The notes beneath the pieces are model-generated. The model worked only from the letters and a program-made list of their open reading frames with translations, was not told where the DNA came from and made no database searches. The position numbers were made by a program, and so were the translations under genes. A DNA stretch of 64,000 bases from Tridacna crocea (Eukaryota > Mollusca > Bivalvia > Cardiida > Cardiidae), in NCBI GenBank assembly GCA_943736015.1, contig OX031063.1, positions 33,882,172 to 33,946,171 of the forward strand, given 5' to 3'. Of the stretch, positions 25,001 to 37,000 are shown in pieces. Position 1 is the first letter of the stretch. Each line of letters begins with the position of its first letter.

Positions 25001-28000
25001 TCAGTCACCTTTATTTTGTTGTCTGCAAATGCTTTCAATTTGGACCAGTCTAAATTTTTCTCGTGTGGTAAAGAGATAAGCTATGCTATCTGAAAAGGAA
25101 ATGGAATGCATCTGCAAAAAGTATCAGCCCTGGTCAACATGCACAGTCCAAGCAGGCTGGCCTTGATCAATACTTTTTCCTATTGGGCAATTTTCTCCAT
25201 GCCCAAGGACCAGTCTCCTTTATGATTAACCCTTTCCCAAATGACAAATTTTGGACCCTTCCAAACTGAAAGAGTTTGCAGATGACAATTTTTGGTTTGG
25301 AGAAAATAGCAGAAAGTTCTCAAAAAAGGGTAGAAAACACTGTGGGAAAAGGAGAAATTGTTCGTTACGAGCAATTTCTCCTTCTCCCACGGTGTTTTAA
25401 AAAGACTTTTACTGCACTCATGTTAAAACCAGGGCTTGTTTGGGAAAGGGTTAAGTGGATTTTTTTTTAAAAAAAGGGACTATCCATGGATTAATGATAA
25501 TATAATGGCTTTCTTGGAATTTCAGTATCACAGAGATCCATTAACACTGTACCAAATGACAAAATTTTGGACCTGTCCAAATTGAAAGCATCTAAATTTT
25601 GCAGATGACAAAATGAATGTGACTTAAAAATTGAAGTTTGATTTTGGGATGGGTAGAAAACTTTGTGGGAAAAGGAGAAAATGCTGCTTATCAGCATTTT
25701 CACCTTTTCCTACAATGTTTCTAAAAGCCTTCTTTTTCAGGCTTGTCTAAGTCGGAATTGTTTGGTAAAGAATGAATCCTTTACCACATAATGAGGACTT
25801 TTAACAACTCTAATTAGGGAGCCTTATGAAAACATTGTGGGAAAAGGAGAAAATGCTGGTAACCAGCATTTTCTCCTTTTCCCACAAAGTTTTCTACCCA
25901 TCAAAGAAAAATTGGATCATTTTAGCCTCAATGAAATTTCCGTCTGCAAATGCTTTCAATTTGAATAGGTCTGAAATTTTGTCGTCAGGTAAAGAGTTAA
26001 GCCCCCATTCTCTAGAATATGGCTCATAATATTTCACTTTTTTATGCTTGAAGGATTAAGAGGATGCACATAAAGTAAATTACATATACACATATCCATG
26101 ATACATTAGAAGATAGTAGCACAGATTTTACGTTCTCCCCTTTAACTCATTACCAAACGACAATATTTTAGGCTTGTCCAAATCGAAAGCATTTGCAGAC
26201 GACAAAATAAAAGTGATTGAAAATTTGAAATTTGTTTTGTGAAGGGTAGAAAACATTGTGGGAAATGGAGAAAATGCTGGTTACCAAAGGCCTCTTTCTC
26301 AGGGGCGTCAAAAGTAGGGATTGTGTGGTAATGGGATAGTTTTTGAAACTGATCAACTTGGCCAGAAATCACTTAACCCATTACTGCCCGCCCGGGTGGC
26401 TCAGTTGTGAGGGTGTCGGACTCATGACATGGTGAATGTGAGTTCGATACCCGGTTGAGGCAAACTTTCTTGCCGGCGTATTTTCACTTTTCACCTCTGC
26501 TGAAGCATGTGAGAAAAGTAGTCGGTGGCTTTGGAAAGAAAGTTGTGTTAGTACTGGTGTGAGAAAACCAGGAAACACATGTGTGTCACTGACCGCCATG
26601 ATATGACCTTAGCTGTTAAAGTGGGGTTAAACCCCAATACAACCAACCAACCAACTTAACCCATAACCACACAATCCCTACTTCTGATGACCCTGAGAAA
26701 GAAGCCTTATGAAAACATTATGGGAAAAGGAGAAAATACTGGTAACCAGCATTTTCTCATTTTCTCACTATGTTTTCTACCCATCACAAAACAAATTTCA
26801 AATTTTCAGTCTCTTTTGCTTGGTCTTGTGCAAATGCTTTGAATTTGGACAAACCTAAAATTTTGTTGTTTGATAATGAGTTAACCCATTACCAAACAAC
26901 AATATTTTGGACTGGTCCAAATTGAAAGCAATTGCAGACGACAAAATAAAAGTGACTGAAAATTTGAAATTTGTGCTGTGAAGAGAAGAAAACATTGTGG
27001 GAAAAGGAGAAAATGCTGGTTACCAGCATTTTCTCCTTTTCCCACAGTGTTTTCAAAAGGCTTCTTCCTGAGGGGCGTCAAAAGTCGTCATTGTGTGGTA
27101 AAGAGTTAAAGGTGGAGAACCACAAACGAAAGTTTGAAAGGTTGCTATAATGTGTGTTGAAAGCGTGGCCTTTTGGCCGTCCCTTCATGCATTCAATATG
27201 TGCTTGAATAATTAATAGATACCCTTTCATTACTGACCAAATGGCGGGGAAATGATCATATCCATTTTAGACATTATTGAAATTTTTCATGACACAAGGG
27301 CAGTGCTCTCATTTGACTCTTTACCAAATGACAAAATATTGAACCAGTCCAAATTAAAATGATTTGCAGACGACAAAATGAATGTGAATCAAAAATTGAA
27401 ATTTGCTCTGGAAAGGGTAGAAAACATTGCGGGAAAAGGAGAAAATGCTGGTTACCAGCATTTTCTCCTTTTACCTCAATGATTTCAAAAGGCGTTTTCC
27501 TCAGGGTCGTTAAAACTCGGAACTGTGTGGTAAAGAGTAAACCTATGTTTATAATTAAAACTAATTTCTCTCAAATGAGATAAGTGAAATTTTACTCGGT
27601 GTATTTATCATTGTATCAACGAATGCTTCCCATATCAACTTGTACTGTTGGATATCATATTTTCAATGTGAACAATTTCGGATAGCATAATTATCGTCAG
27701 CCTGGCATAATCCTGACAGAATCAAGCCCATTTGTCCGATGCCTTTGCAAAAGGAAGCTTAACTCTTTACCAAACGACAAAATTTTGGACGAGTCGAAAT
27801 TGAAAGCATTAGCAGACGACAAAATAAATGTGAATCAAAAATTGAATTTTGATTTTGAGAGGGCAGAAAACATTGTGGGAAAAGGAGAAAATGCTGGTTA
27901 CCAGCATTTTCTCCTTTTCCCTCAGTGTTTTCAGAAGGCTTCTTTCTCAGGGTCGTTAAAAGTCGGGATTGTGTGGTAAAGCATTAATGCATGTCATAAC

Positions 28001-31000
28001 CCTCATTGAAGAAGTACATGTAACTGTTGTGTTACATTCAGATTTTAAGAATTCTTGAGACTAAGAATGCTGTATAGAACATTTTGTGGATACAGTTCCA
28101 GAAAGTCTCATCAAAAGTGAACAGTACAGGTCAAAGACTGTACCAGACCATATACTTTGTTGATCTTATATTAACTCAATACCAAATGACAAAATCTTGG
28201 GTTTGTTCAAGTAGAAAACATTTGCAGATGACAAAATGAAACTGACTGAAAATTTGAAACTTGTATTGTGATAGGTAGAAAGCATTGTGGGAAATGGAGA
28301 AAATCCTGGTTACCAGCATTTTCTCTTTTTCCCACAATGTTTTCTAAAGGCTTCTTTTTCAGGCCGTTAAAAGTAGGGATTGTGTAGTAATGGGTTAATC
28401 AAGCTAAGCTGCAAAGGTTACTAAACTTGTGACCAGCTAGGCTTTAACTCTGTACGAAACGACAAATTTTTCAGCTGGTTCAAATTGACTGGTTACCAGC
28501 ATTTTCTCCTTTTCCCACAATGTTTTCAAAAGGCTTCTTTCTTAGGGTCTTAAAAGTCGAGATTGTGTGGTAAAGAGTTAAGTCTGTACCAAATGATGAA
28601 ATTCCAGACTTGTCCAAATTGAAAGCACTTGCAGATGACAAAATAAATGGGGCTCAAAAACTAAAATTTGTTTTGGGACGGGTAGAAAACGTTGTTGGAA
28701 AAAGATTTTTCTTCTTTTCCCACAATCTTTTAAAAAAGCTTCTTTTACAGGGTTGTTAAAAGTAGGGATTCTGTTGTAGACGGTTTAACTATTTACCACA
28801 CAATGCTGACTTCTGACGTATTTTGAAAAGATATTCTGAGAAAAGAAGAAAATGCTGGTCACCAGCATTTTCTTCTTTTCTCACATTTTATACTCTATCA
28901 AAGAAAAATTACACCTTTTGAACCTGTTGATATTTTTTACTTCTTCAAACAAGTATTTTGTTGTATTTATTTCAGTGCTGTGTTCCAATAGCCTTGTTCT
29001 TCATCAATAGCAACCAGCAGTTGGTACCAGTTGCTATACAGTTGTTCCAGCAGAAAGCAGATGACAACCCTGTAAGTTTATTTGCTTTATTCATGATAAG
29101 TCTCTTTTTAATAGATGTTTCACAGAATTTCCCTTTATATGAAGAACTGAACTTCTTACAGTTCCTCATCTGCTAATTTTAGGCTATCTAGAAATGCTAA
29201 ATATTAATGTGCACATACAATATTTGCATTTCTACTGTCCTTAAAATCATACCTGCTGCAGAAAATCATAAATTAATCTCTTTACCTGGCAAATAATCCT
29301 AGACATGTCCAAATTTAACACTTTTTGCTGGATGCAAAACTCATAATTGGTGTTTTGTAGAAAACATTGTAGGAGAAGGAGAAAATGCTTTTACATGCAT
29401 CAGAATTATCTCCTTTTCTATCAAAAAGTAAAAAAAGAAAATTCATTCAGGTCACTGAAACAGGAGTTAGCATGATTAACCCTTTCCCAAACAATCCCTG
29501 TTTTTAAATGGTCAGGAATAGAGGCCTCTTTTGAAACATTGTTGGAAAAGGAGAAAATGCTGGTAACCAGCATTTTCTCCTTTTCCCACAATGTTTTCTA
29601 CCCTGCCATATAGAAAAAAATAATCTTTTTAGCAACTGTTAATTTGTCACCTGTAAAATGCTTTCAATTTTGTCTGGTCCAAAATTTGCCATTTGGGAAA
29701 GGGTTAAAGAATATTTTTATATAGTTTTCTACAACAATTACTTTTCAATATTACTGTGTTTCCCTTTTTTGTTGGGGTACTGTCTACAAATTGTGGTCAG
29801 AAAGAACACTTGATGCTATAATGATTAATTTCGAACAGTCGTCTTATACCTCTTGTAAACTATGCATGTTTTACCAAATACAGTCAGGGACTTCTGTCAT
29901 CTTAAAAAAATTGAATTCAACACTCTGCTCTAAATGATGGCTAGAGAAAACAGTTAACTCTTTACCAAATGACATAATTTAAGACTGGTCCATTTAATTG
30001 AAAAGCATTTGCAGGCTACAAAACAAAAGTGACTGAAAAATTGAAATTTGTTTTGGAAAGGGTTGAAAACATTGTTGGAAAAGGAGAAAATACTGGTTAC
30101 TAGCATTTTCTCCTTTTCCCACCATGTTTTCTACTCTTCCAAGGTTAGGTTCAATATTGCTGATTTACATTTACTTTGTAGTCTTCAAGCGCTTTCAATT
30201 TGGACTGAAAATTTTGTCATTTGGTAAAGAGTTAAGGCTTTGTTGTCTGAAAAGGCTTAATTTCCATTTGATAAAGTCTGAATGCTGTCATGTCATAAAG
30301 AGTTAAGACAAGCGTAAAATATCATTATCTGGTAGAGAGGGGGCAACACTGATATTACCTGAGATATGTCGGGTATTGTCTCACATAATGTGATTGCCTT
30401 TCATCACTTCATGTTTAATTGAGTTATTTCCCTTGAGGCCTCATTGAAATTTTCAGTCACGTGAGTTCAGGCTACTTCTACCCTTAGGCCACTAAGGATG
30501 ACTTTATGCATATTTTGTTGAAAGGTGTAGATTATTGTTTTATTTCATGCTTTCCGTTAGGATATCGAGAAATAGCAGTGAAAATATTTTTCGATCTTAC
30601 ACTGGTACCACCAGTGAAAATACTATTTTTCACGTTCTTGTTGCCTAGGTAAATTGTGCGTGCCTGACAACCAGATGGGAAATATGACCTTACATTTCTC
30701 GCGCTTGACGTAATATTGTAATACGTTGCTATGGGGGAGGGGTACGCCACGGGGAATAATGGAAAAGAACTGTACTGGAGTTTGATAAAGCTCCTCCCAG
30801 AATGGTTTAAAAGCTTGAAATAAACAGAATATTTGTCTTTTTCGGTAAAAGATCGAAATTTATTTCATCTCGTGAACACCATCGGTAATATTTTCACTCG
30901 TGGCTGTGCCACTCGTGAAAATATTACCGATGGTGTCCATTTGATGAAATAAATTTTGATCTTTCACCAAAAAAGACAAATATCCTCTATATCTACTATC

Positions 31001-34000
31001 TTACCCTGCCCCCATACAGTGAGATTTTTGCTAGCACAAAGATTTTTGAAACAGATTGATCAAGCAATGTTTTGTTTTAACATGTGCTAAAAATTTTTAT
31101 TTATTTTGCAATCAAAGGGTTTATAGTTTAAGATTTCCATTAATGATCTGCTGTAATCATTTTTATGGAAGATTACTAACCCATTACCTGATTTGAAATA
31201 TTTTGAATAATTTGAATAAATAAATGAGAAAAAAAGAGATACTGAATAATGTACTAATAAAATCGGCATTTGAAATAAATCAATTTATGTTAGATAATAA
31301 GATCTAAAATTGGAGAAATGATAAGAGGCATCACTCTGACTATCTAAAATCCTTGTACATTTTCTTAACTCTTTGCCACACAATCTGGGGTTTTGAACGA
31401 CCGAAGTAGGCAGCTTTTGAAAACATTGTGAGAAAAGAAGAAAATACTGGTAACCAGCAAATCGCATCGTTTCAAAGACAAATCTCATCATTTTAGCTGC
31501 ATTCACCTGAATGTCTTGAAGTGCTGTCAATATTGACAGGTTTTAGAATTTATTCTTTAATCAACTGTTTCATGATTTGACCAGAGGGGTCTGTAGTTTG
31601 ACTCCTGTCTCCCATAGACTATATGTGATAAACGTATGGTCTATGGGTGCCCGGAATCAAACTAGGGACCCCTATGGATTTGACAAGGTTACAGACTCTT
31701 CAATTTAGAAAGCAGTAACCATTTACCACACAATCCCTACTTTTGATGACCCTGAGAAAGAAGCCTTTAGCAAACATTGTGGGAAAAGGAGAAAATGCTG
31801 GTAACCAGCATTTTCTCCTTTTCCCACAATGTTTACTACCCTTCACAAAACAAATTTCAATCTTCAGTCACTTTTATTTGTTGTCTGTAAATGCTTTCAA
31901 TTTGGAAAAACCTAAAATATTGTCATTTGGTAGTTGACCAAATTAAATCTGGTACAACTCATGGTGTTTGTCTTTTACAGGTAGAAAACATTGTAGGGAT
32001 TAGAAGAATATTCTAAATATATATGTACATGTATGGAAAAGTCTGAAAAGAACAACCAGAAATATTTCACAAAGTTTTGGTATTTATTGGTCAAAGATCA
32101 GACTGCAAATGTATTTGATATTAATGAAGTTACTTTCACTGCTCTAAAGGTTAACATTGTATGAACATGTAATATTATAACCAGAGAGGGAGTGAGGGTT
32201 TTTTAAATCCATTATTTCTCTTCTAAACCCTATGTTGTGGGTACACGTTAGAATAGTCTTGTTGAGACTATTCTAATGAGTGCACACAACATAGGGTTTA
32301 GTGGAGAACAATTAATATTTTCAATTTTAAAACCAAATTCAGTCCCTCTATCTGGAGCTCTGTGATAACCAGTCTATTTTTGATGTGTCAAACCTTAAAA
32401 ACTTAATGGAAAAATATCATTACCCTTACAAATAACACATAGAGAAAAATGTATTTGTAACAAATTTGTCAATCTCATATTGGCAGATTTGATCCAGACC
32501 TCTCCTCATTTAAGTTCATGAAACAAGGATATCAGTTTTGACTGACAGCAACAAACAGAAAATTTCAGCACTTTTTCAGTAATCTGCTAATTCCAATTTA
32601 TTGCATTTAACTGACAAACTGCAATTGCCATCTGTTTTAATACCTCTTTAACATCTCCATAGAGAAATGTTAAAATATTGCAATCATCTGATGGATTACC
32701 TCTGAAAATGTCAAAACAGATATGCACAAAGCAATATGCATTTTTGCAGAGCACAGAGTGTCAATGTGTGAAAATGATAACCATGCTGAATACATGCTAT
32801 ACTTCTTCATATTATGGGGGACCAGCCTGCATAGCTCAGTTGGAAGAGGGCAGAACTTATGTTATTGAGGATGTGGGTTCCATACCCATGGCTGGCCATC
32901 CATGATTATTAATAGTCTTTGGATGAGACATTAAACTGAGGTCCGGCGTGATGGTGCTACTCACCAAGCATGTTAAAGAAGCAGGCAAAACTTAGAATCT
33001 GTTTCATTCTGTATCTTCACTATCCCCCATAACAATACAAACAGCTTTCAGGGGGCAGTGCCCTTATGAGAAACAGGTGGCAACGATAAATAAATGCAAA
33101 TTCAGTCAATCATATTATGAGGACATTGTTTCTTGTATCATTGCCCATGCTGAATACATGCTTTATTCCTTCATATAAAAGGGGACTTTCTTTTCTAGGG
33201 TCAGTATTAGCTGGGCTATTTTTAAAGAGAGGGTCAAGGTACTTTCATATCTCCATCTGCATCTGTCATTGTGGTCTGAACATTTTTACATTTTCTGAAA
33301 ACTCTTAAAAGATAAAGCTCAGACTGCACAATGGATCCACGTTTTTTTTTTTAACACTGTCATCTATGAAAAAAAAATCGATGATGTCAGACTTGTTTTG
33401 TGATATTTGTCAAAGAAAAACCACTTTGAGTTCAAAATTGAATTTTGAAGACCATGTATCATATTTTGTGAAAAGCCTTGGAAATGAACCCAATTTTTCT
33501 TTGACAAATGAGTTTTTTGGTACCACTCAGATATGTATTTGAAAATGGCATTTAAAATACACTGGGTGAGGCCATCGATTTTGGAAATGGTAATTTTTCA
33601 TTGAAAATAGCTTCACTTGCTCATATTGTTCTATTGGCGCAATGATACAAAAAGCATCCATTTGCTTAGTTGAACTTGATTGAAAGTTGGTTGACTTTCA
33701 AGGTAACATTTGAATGATATTTCTCTTTTTTGTTTTCAGTCTAGAAAAACAACCTACATGTAAATAGACCTACTTGTACTCGTAACAGCAATTCAAGATT
33801 ACTTCTAGCCAGAATATTTCAGCATTGCAGACAAATAAAAAAGATCAATGACATGCTGAATGAATTTCATTTAGAATGCTTCAATGTTTTAGTTCTGGCA
33901 TTCTTCAGGATTTCTCCAAATTAAAAACTACATGATCAAAGCGTTGAGAATGCTGAAGAGGTATTTGTCGAAATCTAAATAAAAAGACTGGTCTTCTGAT

Positions 34001-37000
34001 TTGTTGAAAAAAAATTATCTAGGAATGAACTCTTTATCATAGAACTATATTTAAGACCTGTCTGAATTGAAAGGATTTGCTGACAAGATAATAAATGTTG
34101 AAAAAAATAATGATATTTGCCTGCGAAAGGTTAGAATTCATTGTGAGAAAAGTTACAGAAAATGACAGTTTCCAGCATTTTCTGATTTTCTCCCACAATG
34201 TTTTCGTTAGCCATTTTCATTATGATAGTTAAAACACCATACTGTTATGGTAGAAAACTTTGTAGGAAATGGAGAAAATGCTTGGTCCCGTCATTTTCTC
34301 CTTTTTGTCCACAATTTTTTCTACAGAAATTTTCCGGAGGGTAGAATTGTTATGCAGAGAGGTAAACTGTAATGAGGTATTTTGATTTATCTATGTAGGT
34401 CTTTTTACCGACTGATCCACCATATGTTTGGATGGCTGCAAAGATGTGGTTCAACAACGCAGATGCAAATGTACACCAGTCTTTGACACATTTGGGTATG
34501 CTTTCCCTTCCTTCATATTTGAAAAATCTTTTGACAGGTCACATCCTACAGAAAACTTTTTTTGATATCTGACTGCATGAAAAACTTTGGAAAAATTGAG
34601 GCAAAAGGAGGAAAGATCATTTCATGCAGTCTGAATTAATCATTACAGTCCACTAAAGCTTGGACTGTGTGTTCATCTCTTAGAAGTTTGTTTTTTCTAA
34701 GGCATCAAAATGGAAGAACTGTCCAAAAAGAAAGCAGATGCAGAGGACACATGTTGCTCAACTTTGGATATTTGTGTGGTATGTTGAAGGGTAGAAAAGA
34801 TTGCCTTTTCTCTTTTTCCCACTATGTTTTAAAAGCCTTTTTCTCCAGGGTCATATAAAATGCTGGAATGCTTATGTAAAAGGTTAATGGAATTTTGTTC
34901 AGGATATATACTGCATTAACATTCAAAGTACTTGCATCATTTTTTGTCAACCCTTTACCAATCAACAAAATTTTAGACTGGTCCAAATTGAAAGCATATG
35001 CAGATGACAATTTATACATGCCTCATACAAAAAAAAAATGCCCATAAAAGGGAAAAACAAATTGGGAAGAGGAGAAAATGCTGGTTACCAGTATTTTCTC
35101 CTTTTCTCAAATTTTTTTTCCAAAGTCTTTTTCATCAAAGTTGTCAGTCTTGTGATTTTCATATAAAGTGTTAAATCAGCAGATACATTTCAGAACATCA
35201 GGATATAAGCTGGTGCAATAGCGTATAAAAAGCCTTTTTTGTGGAGAGCTTTGTAATTTTAAGGCTTATGTTAGCTTTTCTATTGCAAATGGTTGATGAA
35301 GATAAATTGCATACCATTATAATATGAATGAAAGAAACAGCCTACCTGTGAAATTGAAATGAGATATACCAGGATGGTTGATACTTGAAAAGACATGTAT
35401 CCTTCATTTTATTTAACACTTGCCGCAACCCATCCCATATGACTAAGGTTAGACACTTTCAAATTCAGAACATCTGTAGACAACAAATTCAAATCTGGTA
35501 CAGATGAGCTTAAGCTCTCTGATAGGGTGAAAACATTGAGGAAAAAGGAGGAAATGCTATTTACCAGCATTTTCTCCTCTTGCCTACAATTTTTTCAAAA
35601 GATCTCTTTCTCAGGGTCATTGAAAGTCAGGGTTGTTTGGTAAAGGGTTGATGAAAAAAATCAGTGTTTAAAGACTCTAAGAAAAGCCTTTTTGAAAACA
35701 TTGTCTGAAAAGTGGAAAATGCTTTCACCTTCTTGTTACTACAATGTAAATGCTTTCTACCCTTTCAAAGGCAAACCGACCAAAAACAGGATGAGGCATT
35801 TGGAGAAGACTATAGGAAAACAAAAAATACTGATTACCAGCATTTTAGTACTTTTCCCACTATGTTTTCCTCCCTTTTAAAGACAAATCCCACTATATGA
35901 CCCACACTGGTCTGCAAATTCATTAGATTTATACAGGCAAAAAATTTGGTTGCATTTTAAGTCAAGTTTAAATCCTTGCTAAACGGTACAAATTCTAGGC
36001 TGGTGTAAATTGAAAGCATTTGCAGCAGTAAGTTAAAGATCTGATGAATTTGTTCTTGATAGAGTAAAACACATTGTGGGAAAGGGAGAAAATGCTGGTG
36101 ACCAGCATATTCTGTTTTTGCCACAATGTTTTATAAAGGCCTCTTTCCAGATTTAGTCAAACTCAGTATTGTTTGGTGATGGGTTAAGATACATGTATAT
36201 TGAAGGACTTTACAGACAACGATGTTTTTTATATAGCAGTGTTTGTCCTTAAATAAGTAGATATAGCCACAATATAATGTGATAAAATCAGAAAATGTAG
36301 GTACCAGCAACCAGCATTTTCTCTTTTACCAACAGTGTTTTCAAAAGCCCTTCTTTCTAGGGTTTAAACCCGGGATTGTTTGGTAAAGGATTAACCAAAC
36401 TACTCTTTACCACACAATCCCAACTTTTAACGACCCTGAGAAAGACAGCTTATAAGAACATTGTGGGAAAAGGAGAAAATGCTGGTAACCAGCATTTTCT
36501 CCTTTTCCCACACTGTTTTTTACCCTCCCCAAATGCAATTTAAATTCCTGATTCACATTTATGTTGTCGGCTGCAATTGCTTTCAAATTGGACCAATCCA
36601 AAATTTTGTGGCTTGGTAATGAGATAATTATCCAGTTTTTAGAAACTTTGATTGAGCTGTTTTAGAAGCTTGAAGAATTTTTGGAAAAAAAGTTAGATCA
36701 TTATGTATCAATAATTCTTTTTCAGGCTTCACTCACTTACTGATGGAGGGTGTCACTGTGGTCACACACAGGAACTTGTCACAGTCCCATCCTGTTTTTA
36801 AACTTCTGGCTCCACACTTCCTCTACCTGATTGCCATCAACACGTAAGTGAACTCTTAGTCTGCTGTATGTAGGTGAATGGAATAAGCCATTCTCTGTGA
36901 CAACCAGCCGATATAGCTCAGTAGGTAGAGCGTAAGACTCGTGAACATAATGTTTCGGGTCACTACAGGTTGTGGGTTTGAATCCCCAACTGGCCAACTA

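Noticed and set aside
26388-26465. Second candidate tRNA gene
   Set aside because: tRNA-like head of a SINE ending in CCAA repeats; flanked by a 14-bp duplication.
21292-28788. CRISPR-like array of regularly repeated palindromes
   Set aside because: The repeats are about 230-bp TTAA-bounded transposons with irregular spacing in a eukaryotic intron, not short repeats with unique spacers.
36901-36995. Candidate tRNA gene
   Set aside because: Box A and box B are present, but the sequence continues into a SINE body with a target-site duplication and does not form a mature tRNA.
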